64,000 nucleotides of DNA from Pseudomonas pseudonitroreducens (GTDB taxonomy: Bacteria; Pseudomonadota; Gammaproteobacteria; Pseudomonadales; Pseudomonadaceae). The translations under genes were made by a program, and so were the position numbers. Below the pieces are notes generated by a model. That model did no database searches and was not told the origin of the DNA. It was given only the letters and a program-made list of their open reading frames with translations. The stretch is taken from positions 124,001 to 188,000 of the forward strand of contig NZ_BQHJ01000014.1 of assembly GCF_021603645.1 (NCBI RefSeq), given 5' to 3'. Shown in pieces: positions 55,887 to 64,000 of this stretch (position 1 is its first letter; every line of letters starts with the position of its first letter).

Positions 55887-56288
55887 GTATCAGCCTCGAA
55901 GAATGACGAAGAATTTTCCCACGTCAGCCGACGCTCTCCCTGGGGAGAAAAGGCACAGGCGTGGGAAAAAATCTGTCGTGACCGGTAAGTCACTTTGTGC
56001 TCAAACCCTAGGTCAGGAAGATTAAACCAAAATTAAAAAATCGCTCTGGAATGAGCTTTTGCATGATGTTTCGCCGATATTTCACGATGATATCGGCAAG
56101 CTATCATGGCGATGAAATGTCACACTGCAACTGTGATGATGGCGATGTTCTGCTTTTGGGCAATATGCCATTATCCGCTGCGATTTCTGTCAGACCCGGA
56201 CCACCGGGCCTCTTGCTTGGTCAGGATGACGAGCGTGGCGCACGACGCCGGACCCTTCCCTACCCCCCCAGGAAACAAGGATGTGACC
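55887..56288. promoter_or_regulatory. Divergent AT-rich intergenic region with an inverted repeat
   Basis: 402 bases between the carbonic anhydrase and the TerB-like gene. GCCGATAT-N9-ATATCGGC at 56073-56097 is a clean 8-bp inverted pair, a possible operator. AT-rich 56015-56050 may hold a promoter. No gene seen. Confidence 0.5.
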
Positions 56289-57296
56289 ATGCAAGACATC
56301 TACAAGATGGCTGGCCATGCGGCCGCGAGCGCGGTGCAGACGGTCAGCGGCGGCGAGCTGCTGATGCCGATGTTCCACTGCCTGGAGCCGGACGGCCGGC
56401 TCAAGATGGTGGTGCTGATGGCGGACACCGGCGAGGAAGCCATGCAGGCGGGCCAGCGCATGTACCAGGAAAACACCCAGCAGGCCCAGGGTGCGGTATG
56501 GATCGTCGATGGCTTTGTGACCCACAAGGAGGTTGGCAAGGTCGACGCACTGATTCTGAACATTGTTTCCTACGCCGAACCGCGCCGTGAGATGCAACTG
56601 GCTGTTCCCTATCGCCATGCCCACAGCCACGAAGGCTTTGCCGTGTTCAAGCCGAAACTGCTGGGCGTGACCGGTATCGCCCAGGACGAGCTGCAAGCGC
56701 TGATCGATGCCTTCTATGAAGGGCGTGACGGAAATGCCGAAGGCCGGGCGATCTGGAAGGAGCACCAGCAGGACCAGATCACCGGCATGACCGGCTTCGC
56801 CGGGTTCTCCGGCGAGGACTGGAAGCACCTGCGCGAGGCGCCTGTGGCGATCTTTTGCATGGTCGCCAGCGCCGACGGCGAGATCGACGCCAAGGAGGCC
56901 CAAGCCTTCGGCAAGCTGTTCAAGGAATCCGGCAAATACCCCAGCGTGCTGATGCAGCGCGTGATGACCGAGCTCAGCCCGGATACGCCCAGCGGCCGTG
57001 CGGTGCTGATGGACTTCCTGCAGCGTTTCTCCGACCCCGAGTTCAACCGCCTGCAGTACCTGGTCGACGTCAATCGACTGCTGGGGCAGCAGGTCAGCGA
57101 CGCTGACGCGGCGGCCTTCAAGGCGGACCTGCTGGCGCTGGGCAAGGCCGTGGCGGAGTCCTCCGGCGGCTTTTTCGGCTTCGGCAGCAAGGTCAGCAAG
57201 GAGGAAAAGAACGTGCTGGTGGTCATCGAAAGATTGCTCAACTCGCCGCTGCAGCTCGCCCAGATGATGGCGGACCTGGTGGCTCCCGACCGCTGA
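56289..57296 (+). CDS. Hypothetical protein with C-terminal TerB-like helical domain
   Basis: 335 residues, no signal peptide. N-terminal half (MQDIYKMAGHAAASAVQTVSGGELLMPMFHCLEPDGRLKMVVLM) is unassigned. From ~195, FCMVASADGEIDAKEAQAFGKLFKESGKYPSVLMQRVM has the acidic ADGEID turn of TerB/tellurite-type domains. AAGG before the ATG at 56289. Role unknown. Confidence 0.75.
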   Translation: MQDIYKMAGHAAASAVQTVSGGELLMPMFHCLEPDGRLKMVVLMADTGEEAMQAGQRMYQENTQQAQGAVWIVDGFVTHKEVGKVDALILNIVSYAEPRREMQLAVPYRHAHSHEGFAVFKPKLLGVTGIAQDELQALIDAFYEGRDGNAEGRAIWKEHQQDQITGMTGFAGFSGEDWKHLREAPVAIFCMVASADGEIDAKEAQAFGKLFKESGKYPSVLMQRVMTELSPDTPSGRAVLMDFLQRFSDPEFNRLQYLVDVNRLLGQQVSDADAAAFKADLLALGKAVAESSGGFFGFGSKVSKEEKNVLVVIERLLNSPLQLAQMMADLVAPDR

Positions 57297-57297
57297 T

Positions 57298-58143
57298 TCA
57301 GAACAGGCTCATCTGGCTGCGCGGCGGGGCGAACGCCGTGCAGTCCAGGCCGAAGCTGCCGCGCCGGCCCAGCCCCAGGCGGCGCATGGCGACCTCGAAG
57401 CGCTTGGCCAGCAGATCGGCGAATGGGCCTTCGCCGCGAAAGCGGTGACCGAAGCGGCTGTCGTAGATTTCCCCGCCGCGCAGCTGGCGGATCAGGCTCA
57501 TCACATGGCTGGCGCGCTGCGGGTAGTGTGCCGCCAGCCATTCCTCGAACAGCGGGCCAACCTCGCGCGGCAGGCGCAGCATCATGTAGCTGGCGCTCTG
57601 GGCGCCGGCGTCATGGGCGGCTTCGAGCAAGGCCTCCAGCTCGCGGTCGTTGATCATCGGGATCATCGGCGAACACAGCACTCCGACCGGAATGCCCTGT
57701 TCGCGCATCACCCGGATCGCCCGCAGGCGCGCGGAGGGCGCGGCGGCCCGCGGCTCGAGGATGCGCTTGAGCTCATCGTCCAGCGTGGTCAGGCTGATCA
57801 TCACGGCGACCAGATTCTGTCTCGCCAGCTCCGCCAGCAGGTCGAGGTCGCGCAGGATCAGCGAGCCCTTGGTGACGATGGTGACCGGGTGGCGGAAGCG
57901 CAGCAGCACTTCGAGGATCTGCCGGGTCAGGCGCTGCTGGCGCTCGATGGGCTGGTAGGGATCGGTGTTGGCGCCCAGGTTGATCGGCGCGCAGACGTAG
58001 CCCTTGCGGCTCAACTCTTCTTCCAGCACTTCGGCGGCGTTGGTCTTGGCGATCAGCTTCGTCTCGAAATCCAGCCCTGGCGACAGGTCCCAGTACGCAT
58101 GGCTGGGCCGCGCGTAGCAGTAGATGCAGCCCGTGCTTATCCA
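57298..58143 (-). pseudogene. Radical-SAM protein, 5' end missing
   Basis: About 278 residues of a PA0069/Rv2578c-like radical-SAM protein: GCIYCYARPSHAYWDLSPGLDFETKL, GANTDPYQPIERQQRLTRQILEVLLRF, GVLCSPMIPMINDRELEALL, ending RGSFGLDCTAFAPPRSQMSLF. An in-frame stop lies at 58144-58146, and the first ~100 residues plus the first cysteine of the cluster motif are absent. Homology stops at ~58131, where foreign DNA begins. A GTG at 58029 could still start a peptide, but it would lack the FeS site. Confidence 0.88.
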
Positions 58144-58148
58144 TTAAG

Positions 58149-58433
58149 TCAACCCCTAGACACCGATGTGTGAGCCTCGCGTTCGAGACGGCGGCTGGAC
58201 TGGATGCGATTGAGATAGCCGTAGATGTAGATCTTCAGCAGGTCGGCAGGATGGTAAGCGGGGCGACCTGTTTCAGCCGGGACGACGCCCTCGAAACCCA
58301 ACTGGCCAAGGTTGAGTTCATCGACGAAAACATCGACCACCCGCACCGGGTTGGTGTCCGCCACGTAGTCATCCAGGCTCTCGGGAAGCAGCGCGCTTTG
58401 GCCTCGATGCTCTCCCTGGATAAAACGCTTCAT
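58149..58433 (-). pseudogene. IS1182-family transposase, N-terminal fragment
   Basis: MKRFIQGEHRGQSALLPESLDDYV ... VRVVDVFVDELNLGQLGFEGVVPAETGRPAYHPADLLKIYIYGYLNRIQSSRRLEREA is the DUF772 N-terminus of IS1182-type transposases. Normal similarity stops after LEREA, followed by seven unrelated residues and a stop; the catalytic DDE part is gone. Marks the boundary between core and island DNA. Confidence 0.88.
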
Positions 58434-58697
58434 TGGCGCCCCCGCTGATTTCGAATCCATCAAATCACAGCAAGGTCGATGCCAACGTTTTTACACAGCC
58501 TGGGCCACTAGCGGTCGCTCTCATCAACCCTCACACGGCAGCATGTGACAAAGCCTGTCGACTGTGCGTGAGCCTATTGGCTTTGGAGAGTAGAGCGTGG
58601 TTAGCCAAGGTGCCTTGCGAACCTTTATGGGATTGACCTGTATAGTGCCGGAGCGGAGATTAAGCTCCACCGAACCAATGGTAGTGCGAGAGGGAAG
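58434..58697. other. IS1182 end remnant and island promoter region
   Basis: The sequence just outside the transposase start (with TTTTTACACAGCCTGGGCCA near 58490) is what an IS1182 terminus looks like. The rest of the 264 bases is lower in G+C and must carry the promoter of the next gene; no -10/-35 stands out. Confidence 0.5.
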
Positions 58698-60410
58698 ATG
58701 CGCCGATTTGAAGCCAAGGACCTAATTGCGCTCGCGACCGCGCCAATGAATCCAGATGATCATTGGTACGTGGATGCTGAACAAGCCTCGCAGTACCTGG
58801 TCGCGAATGCGAATGCTGATGAGATCGTCATCTATGCATCCGCTCCCGCGGTATTGATCGTCGGAGCTCTCGTACCAACCGTTAACGTCACACCGGTTGA
58901 CGGAGGCGCGCTTCAGAATACGTCGCTTTGCACTGATGCAGCTTGGAAGATTCAAAAGTCTTGGAACGCGGCTGAAGGTTACCGCGTATACCTAGAGCCA
59001 CCATTTCCGAATGACCGGGTATCAGCCCTCTCTGGCGGCGAGACGCTCGTCACAAGGCGATATCTTTCGGGCGTGCACAAAGGTCCGGCTCCAATTGAAG
59101 TCAGCCAGAAACTCGTCCACTGCCTGGACATTCACTATATCCCCGAGCGGAATGCCTACTGTCGCCTAGACGGCAACGGGGATATCGAGGATGTGATACG
59201 GGTTTTGACGCTTCCAATCGATGAGCAGTTGGAAGGTAGAGAAGTCGTAACGATCCTTCGCAAAGATCTGGACACATACATGGCAGTCGCGGATCTAGCG
59301 CTGGTTATCAAGTTTGACTTCACGCGGACCGTTCGCGGTAGCTTCAGCGGCTGGAATGACGTAAGCCGCTACCATCGCGATGGGGAGGATCTTTTTTACC
59401 ATGGCGGTTCAGCCGCTCGTGCCAGCTTCATGCACGGCGCTATGGTTGTGCGCTCACGAACAACCCTGGCTGAACAGGAAGAGGCGTGGCGCAGGGATTT
59501 TGAAGGTGCCCCTGACCGGGAGTATGCAGTTTTCAAAATTTACGACCGCAAAAATGATCGCAATGTCGAGACATCCGCTAGCCCGCTTCATATCGTCAGC
59601 TACTTCGAGCAAAGCGACCTGCCGTGGCAAATCTCTCCCGCATTCTTTAGGCCTGAGGTTCTCCAGCGCTTCAAGGCCGACCCAGAAAAATACACGCTCG
59701 AAGACCGAAGCATCTCCTGCCGCGGAGCTTGGCACATCAAGTCATACGACATAAATGAGGCAGGCCAAGTCCACGTTTACATCGGCGACCTCGCCAAGCT
59801 TCCTATTGCAGAGCAAAACTACTGGAAGGCATTCAACGAATGGCCGAAGTCATCCATCTCGGCACGAGCCCATCGGACGGATATAGAGGGGCAGTGGTGT
59901 ACGACCTACGACCCCTTAAATTCTTTAAGAAATAAGGTGAGAGCACTGGATAAGGCCTGCCCGGAATGGTGGAACCGGAGAGGCGATGCACTGATGGATA
60001 GCGTACTGGCCCCGGCTACCGACTCCCCGAAAGAATGGGGAGATGAAATATTGGCGCTCGACCAATTGCTGGTGGAGGGCTTCCTGGATAAGCCTCTGCG
60101 AAAGATCGCCCAAGAAAAAGGGCGAGAAATAGAGCCTGTGTGGCGCTCGCTGAAGCTTCTTCATGAAATTCTGCTTGGAAGCACTCTGAGTGAGGAGGCT
60201 GCCAAACAACTGCTGGCTCCTATGAAAAAGCTCCATGAGCTTCGCAATGAGATCCGAGGACACGCGACCCATGAGAAAAAGGAGGTCGCAATTCGCGAGG
60301 CCCGTACTACCCACGGTAATTTTCGAGCTCATTTTTTCCATCTTGCAGAAGGCTGCGACCAGGCTCTCATCGGCGTGCTAAAGGCACTCGAGTTCGAAAT
60401 GGAAGATTAG
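58698..60410 (+). CDS. Large hypothetical island protein with a HEPN-like C-terminal motif
   Basis: 570 residues, no signal or membrane segment. Middle region (FDFTRTVRGSFSGWNDVSRYHRDGEDLFYHGGSAARASFMHG; PLHIVSYFEQSDLPWQISPAFFRPEVLQRF) is unassigned. The last ~170 residues are helical and contain LHELRNEIRGHATHEKK, with R516-x5-H522, the R-x4-6-H pattern of HEPN ribonucleases. AT-richer codon use than the core. GAGAGG near the ATG. Could be a defence effector or sensor; unproven. Confidence 0.72.
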   Translation: MRRFEAKDLIALATAPMNPDDHWYVDAEQASQYLVANANADEIVIYASAPAVLIVGALVPTVNVTPVDGGALQNTSLCTDAAWKIQKSWNAAEGYRVYLEPPFPNDRVSALSGGETLVTRRYLSGVHKGPAPIEVSQKLVHCLDIHYIPERNAYCRLDGNGDIEDVIRVLTLPIDEQLEGREVVTILRKDLDTYMAVADLALVIKFDFTRTVRGSFSGWNDVSRYHRDGEDLFYHGGSAARASFMHGAMVVRSRTTLAEQEEAWRRDFEGAPDREYAVFKIYDRKNDRNVETSASPLHIVSYFEQSDLPWQISPAFFRPEVLQRFKADPEKYTLEDRSISCRGAWHIKSYDINEAGQVHVYIGDLAKLPIAEQNYWKAFNEWPKSSISARAHRTDIEGQWCTTYDPLNSLRNKVRALDKACPEWWNRRGDALMDSVLAPATDSPKEWGDEILALDQLLVEGFLDKPLRKIAQEKGREIEPVWRSLKLLHEILLGSTLSEEAAKQLLAPMKKLHELRNEIRGHATHEKKEVAIREARTTHGNFRAHFFHLAEGCDQALIGVLKALEFEMED

Positions 60411-60512
60411 AAAACCGAGTTCTGACCCGCCCCAGCTGTAGGCATGCTTCGTCTCACAATCGTCACCCGCAACGTTGCGAGAGCCAACCAGACCCGAGAG
60501 TAGGAACGGCAA

Positions 60513-62036
60513 ATGACCAAGAAAAAGAAGAAGAGTCGTTCAGGCAAGATCACGACACCGCTCGCCGGCCACAAAAGGGTCGGTAAAGCTCTCGTGCCCC
60601 CAATGCTGCAGCTAGAGGGGGTGAGCTTTTCATCTTGGGTCAATGACCGTCTACCCGAGATGCTATGGGCCAGCCTCGTGATCACAGTCATCCCCAGGGA
60701 TCAGGCGCTTGAGGCATTCCGTGACATTGCCGCGTTAGGTCTTCGCTATCGCAAAGACGAACGGGAGCAGGCGACAGGTTGGACGCTGAGACACACCCAT
60801 CTTCCCGCTCAACCGCGTGAGCTTTTTGAAGCGCTCGTTGGCCGAGTATTGCGGTGCCACGCAGGTGCTCAGGCCCTACGCCCCCTACTCCTTCTGGAAA
60901 ACCTTCCAGGTATTACCTGGTGGAAAGCTGCACTTGGTAGCGAACCAATCGAAGATGACTGGCAGACACTTGGGCAGGCTGTTCAAAAGACCTTCGACCA
61001 CCAGTCTCAAGAAGCAACAGACGTTCGCTGGGTCAGCATTCTGTTCAAAATCGCCTTGGGAGAAATGCTGTTCCCCGCAGGTTTTGAGGAGCACCTTCTA
61101 GAGATTGTTGAGTATCCAAATCGCGGAGATATGAGGAGCGTTCGCCCCTCTATCAGGGCCATGGAGATGACGTTCACTCATCTGGGTCAAAGCTCATGGT
61201 CTGAGTCATTTTGGACCGACATGCTGCAACAAACGGGTTGCACTCCTGCTCCGTTGCTGCCCAGAGAAAAGCCCTCAAATGATCTTCAGGCTGTCCGGCT
61301 GGGGCTCGTTGAGGTCCGGAAAGCTTTACTTGAACACTGGTTTACAACTCTAAGCACTTCTGGGATAGACCCTAAGCAGGACGGCGTCTTTGGTTTCGGC
61401 TTTTTCGCGCTGTCCTGTTTTGCGGAAATGAGTTCAGGCCCATTGAACGAAGGCATTGCCGGCAGGCTCCTGCTTCGTGCGCTTACAGAGTGCAGGATTT
61501 CGTTGGCATTTTTGGTTCGGTGCGGCGATGACGCCATGTGGAAGAAGTTCCGATCCTATGGCGCCGGCCAGGCAAAGCTCGCATTGCTCAAGCACGAGGA
61601 GATGACAGGCGAAAGGCCTCGATTCGTAACCCTGGAAACCCTGGAACGCCTGGCGAATGAAGACTACTTCCAAGAATACGTCGAGATCGATCTAGGCCAT
61701 TGGTGTGGCAAAGATCTTCGAAAACTGGCAGAGGAGTCAGGCACCAAGGAAGATTATGACCGGTACTACGGCTGGGCTTCAGGCTTCGTTCATGGACAGT
61801 GGGGCGCCATGCGAGACAGCAACTTCACTCACTGCCTGAATCCGTTGCACCGTTTCCATCGTGTTCCACTACCTTTCCATCGGAAGCTCGAACCAACGCT
61901 TGATGACGGATTGCAATTGGTCAACTCCATCCTCGACGACGTTAGCACTGCGTATCCTGGCTTCAATGCTCGTATCAAGATCAGTTCTGACTCTATGGAG
62001 CGGCAAGAGGATGCTGCGACAGTAGAGCCTACGTAG
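60513..62036 (+). CDS. DUF5677-like domain protein of the island
   Basis: 507 residues. Lys-rich start MTKKKKKSRSGKITTPLAGHKRV; N-terminal LEGVSFSSWVNDRLPEMLWASLV; from ~320, RLLLRALTECRISLAFLVRCGDDAMWKKFRSYGAGQAKLALLKHEE and YYGWASGFVHGQWGAM match the DUF5677 pattern (conserved R/E helix and H of the final helix). No catalytic site known. Same strand, 102 bases after the HEPN-like gene; low G+C. Function unknown. Confidence 0.72.
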   Translation: MTKKKKKSRSGKITTPLAGHKRVGKALVPPMLQLEGVSFSSWVNDRLPEMLWASLVITVIPRDQALEAFRDIAALGLRYRKDEREQATGWTLRHTHLPAQPRELFEALVGRVLRCHAGAQALRPLLLLENLPGITWWKAALGSEPIEDDWQTLGQAVQKTFDHQSQEATDVRWVSILFKIALGEMLFPAGFEEHLLEIVEYPNRGDMRSVRPSIRAMEMTFTHLGQSSWSESFWTDMLQQTGCTPAPLLPREKPSNDLQAVRLGLVEVRKALLEHWFTTLSTSGIDPKQDGVFGFGFFALSCFAEMSSGPLNEGIAGRLLLRALTECRISLAFLVRCGDDAMWKKFRSYGAGQAKLALLKHEEMTGERPRFVTLETLERLANEDYFQEYVEIDLGHWCGKDLRKLAEESGTKEDYDRYYGWASGFVHGQWGAMRDSNFTHCLNPLHRFHRVPLPFHRKLEPTLDDGLQLVNSILDDVSTAYPGFNARIKISSDSMERQEDAATVEPT

Positions 62037-62601
62037 CACTAGAAAGGCGAACGGGCTTTTCTCGCTGGGTAATTGGACAGACTTTCCCGCTCATTTGCAT
62101 TCGACCTGACCAGTCACTTGCATCGAATTTGACCAGCATGCTTCGTGGCCCTATCTGGCACAGAACGCCCAGCCCCTGCTGGAGCTGATTTACCTCAGGG
62201 CAATTCACCGCGCTGGTGAGAGAAAACTAGCGGTGTTCTCCAACAGAGCATTTGGTTAGGACGTCTGCTACTGGCCGGGGGCTGCGAATGACGGAGGTCA
62301 GGAGCCGGCCAAATACCACCGTTGAGGCTTTTAGGTATCTAAGAAGGGTGACTCACCTCGAGGCCATCACTCTCCCTTTCGCGGTCATCACGGCACCTGT
62401 CCAGAACTAGTTGCTGAACCGAGCGAAATACTGGAGATGTCTATCAGACGCGTGTGGTAACAGCTAGCAACCAACGGCTGGTAGCGCCGAAATTTTATTT
62501 TAGCCGCTTCGCTTCCCCGACCTTGAATTCCGATTTAGCGACCTCACCTGATCTCAAAGAGCCAGTACGCATTAGTGGTTCTGATGTTTCTAGGAGGCCT
62601 C
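62037..62601. other. Intergenic stretch with IS21-like terminal repeats and gene debris
   Basis: 62092-62138 carries two degenerate copies of a TTGCATTCGACCTGACCAGT-like unit, as in the multiple terminal repeats of IS21-family elements. From ~62140 a short frame (WPYLAQNAQPLLELIYLR) ends in a stop at ~62260 and looks like a gene fragment. The rest, up to the AGGAGG at 62592, shows nothing clear. Confidence 0.5.
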
Positions 62602-63777
62602 GTGGGAAAACAAGAAAAAGCCAATGCTGCCACCGGCCGCTATGACACTGACGACGTGACGAAGCGTGTCGTGTGGACTCAGGCTGCAGGCCATTGTGAG
62701 CTGTGCGGTACCGACCTCATGTATGACTACCGTGCAGGTAAGCCCATGAAATGGGGCGAGGTAGCCCACATCCTGCCAGCTAGCCCAAAGGGCCCACGGG
62801 GTCGATCTGACCATGACGAAGCCAAGGCTGCGTCGCTCACCAACGACCCAGCCAATCTTATGCTTCTCTGCCCTGGCTGCCATGACAAAATTGATCGGGA
62901 TGCTGAGGGATATCCAGAAAGCGATCTCAGCGGCCTGCACCAAGCGTACCTGGAGCGAGTTCGGCTGGCGGCGACCACTCCTGATGGTGGAAGAGCGATT
63001 CCAGTAATTGTCCAAAGCCAGCATTTCGCAACGAACAACGACATCCCCGTTCGTGATCTGTTGGTGGCAATGTCCTCAGAGGGACTGACTGCATTCGATC
63101 ATCCCATCAAGATCACTTTTCCGGCCCCGAGCCATCGTGGCAGGGATGCCCACTATTGGCAGAGCATTAAGGACAACATTCAGCACGAATTAGAGCAGCA
63201 GCTAAAGCGCCGCGGAGGAGCCTATGGTGATGTTCCAGCGCTGGCCGTAGTGGGCGTGGCAGACATCCCAGCGCTGATCATGCTGGGGCAGTCCTTAGGT
63301 GATCGATCCAAGCGCCTGCTTTTCTCGTTCAACCGCGAACACCAACTACGTTGGCCTGACCAGTCAGCCGAACCTCCCGAGTTTGTGTTCACCCCGCCCT
63401 CGGATGGAGAAGGCCCGCTGGCTCTGGTGTTGTCTATCTCCGCGCAAGTCCCAACTCGCGATGTCGAAGAGGCACTACCTGGTGCGCGTATCGCTGAGCT
63501 GAGCATCCCAGTGCCCAGCTATGCGATGGTTCAGAACCGTCGTGTGATACACGCGTTTCGCGACGCTCTACAAACGCACTTGAGCCGGCTTGAGGCCATG
63601 ACTGCAGACACAATCCATGTGTTTGCGGCGATTCCCGCTGCTTTGGCAATTGAGTTCGGGGCCTTGCTTACTACGCAACACCAACACGCTTACCTGATTT
63701 TCGATCGAGATAAAGACAACCAAAACAGGTTCACGCCAACACTACAGTTGGGCCACCAAGCCCAGGAGGTTCGTTGA
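62602..63777 (+). CDS. cap5: CBASS effector Cap5: HNH endonuclease fused to SAVED domain
   Basis: 391 residues. HNH part: zinc Cys32/Cys35 in GHCELCGTD, catalytic His56 in GEVAHILPAS, and Cys90/Cys93-His94 in LLCPGCHDKID. From ~150 a SAVED domain binds the cyclic nucleotide (ALAVVGVADIPALIMLGQSLGD, TIHVFAAIPAALAIEFGALL, AYLIFDRDKDNQNR). When activated, Cap5 proteins degrade DNA. GTG 62602 chosen for AGGAGG four bases upstream; it puts the HNH His at 56. Overlaps the next gene. Confidence 0.93.
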   Translation: MGKQEKANAATGRYDTDDVTKRVVWTQAAGHCELCGTDLMYDYRAGKPMKWGEVAHILPASPKGPRGRSDHDEAKAASLTNDPANLMLLCPGCHDKIDRDAEGYPESDLSGLHQAYLERVRLAATTPDGGRAIPVIVQSQHFATNNDIPVRDLLVAMSSEGLTAFDHPIKITFPAPSHRGRDAHYWQSIKDNIQHELEQQLKRRGGAYGDVPALAVVGVADIPALIMLGQSLGDRSKRLLFSFNREHQLRWPDQSAEPPEFVFTPPSDGEGPLALVLSISAQVPTRDVEEALPGARIAELSIPVPSYAMVQNRRVIHAFRDALQTHLSRLEAMTADTIHVFAAIPAALAIEFGALLTTQHQHAYLIFDRDKDNQNRFTPTLQLGHQAQEVR

Positions 63778-64000
63778 TGTCCATGAGCAATGAACAGACC
63801 AAGCGCGGAAGCTGGGAGCACTTTCTGCTCCGCGCCGCGAAGGAGATCTCACTGTCCGAAGCGCAGTACGAGAAGATCAACGACCGATACTCCCAGCTTG
63901 AGAAGATCCTCAACGCTTCCGACAATCCACTACTGGCGGAGGCGCACATTTTTGTCCAAGGCTCCATGCGCCTGAAGACAACGATCAAGCCCGTTTCTGG
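63777..64000 (+). CDS. CD-NTase (CBASS nucleotidyltransferase), N-terminal part
   Basis: The frame runs off the window after 74 residues. WEHFLLRAAKEISLSEAQYEKINDRYSQLEKILN is the lead helix and HIFVQGSMRLKTTIKPVSG holds the GS (G-S-x-R) nucleotide-binding motif; the catalytic acids lie beyond the edge. The ATG shares its A with the Cap5 stop (TGATG), with AGGAGG seven bases upstream. Makes the cyclic nucleotide that activates Cap5. Clade not decidable here; Cap2/Cap3 genes may follow. Confidence 0.88.
   Translation, partial: MSMSNEQTKRGSWEHFLLRAAKEISLSEAQYEKINDRYSQLEKILNASDNPLLAEAHIFVQGSMRLKTTIKPVS

Noticed and set aside
62150-62260. Short open frame encoding WPYLAQNAQPLLELIYLR... as a gene
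   Set aside because: No start codon or ribosome-binding site in frame and bounded by IS-like repeats; treated as debris.

Overview
The window is a stretch of Pseudomonas chromosome. The strongest evidence is gene content and order: divergent trpI / trpBA, a dodecin and DUF1161 block beside it, split-subunit pntAA-pntAB-pntB, and the full aa3 cytochrome oxidase locus (ctaC-ctaD-ctaG-ctaE, SURF1, ctaA, cyoE, SCO/SenC). High G+C, strong third-position GC bias and dispersed REP-type repeats (arms GTAGGAGCGAGC...) fit the P. aeruginosa / P. nitroreducens / P. citronellolis side of the genus. I saw no rRNA, tRNA or CRISPR array.

Layout. 1-2.7 kb: end of a TonB-dependent receptor (IutA/ChtA-like), a small ABM-domain protein, an AraC regulator and a VOC protein. 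2.9-7.8 kb: a YdgA/DUF945 protein and trpA, trpB and trpI. 7.8-11.8 kb: an iron-responsive FecI-FecR-receptor unit with a Fur-like box and an ECF-type promoter. 11.9-15.7 kb: dodecin, two DUF1161 proteins flanking OsmC, two paralogous lipoproteins and an aminopeptidase-like lipoprotein. 15.8-24.9 kb: a dicarboxylate/long-acyl beta-oxidation cluster (CoA ligase, hydroxyacyl-CoA dehydrogenase, PimD-, PimC- and PimF-like enzymes) with an IclR regulator; a near-identical 17-bp site lies before both operons. 25-29 kb: epoxide hydrolase, ElaA-type GNAT, LysR, DUF2218 and a ParDE-like toxin-antitoxin pair. 29.2-33.7 kb: a guanidino-compound catabolic set (sodium/solute symporter, ureohydrolase, LysR, Fe/2OG dioxygenase, GFA protein). 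33.9-37.7 kb: a DUF4105 protein with three tandem DUF2388 paralogues and two DUF1127 genes. 38-42.7 kb: an acetate CoA-transferase and proton-translocating transhydrogenase. 43.2-52.4 kb: cytochrome aa3 oxidase assembly and structural genes. 52.8-57.3 kb: a conserved hypothetical protein, a SulP transporter, a beta-carbonic anhydrase and a TerB-like protein.

At about 58.13 kb the core chromosome is broken inside a radical-SAM gene. An IS1182-type transposase fragment and lower-G+C accessory DNA follow: two large uncharacterised genes (one ending in a HEPN-like Rx5H motif, one with a DUF5677-like region), an IS21-like terminal-repeat remnant, and the start of a CBASS anti-phage system (Cap5 HNH-SAVED nuclease overlapping a CD-NTase that runs off the window). 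This defence island is the most interesting part of the window. CBASS itself is known; the two genes upstream of it are the candidates for something undescribed.
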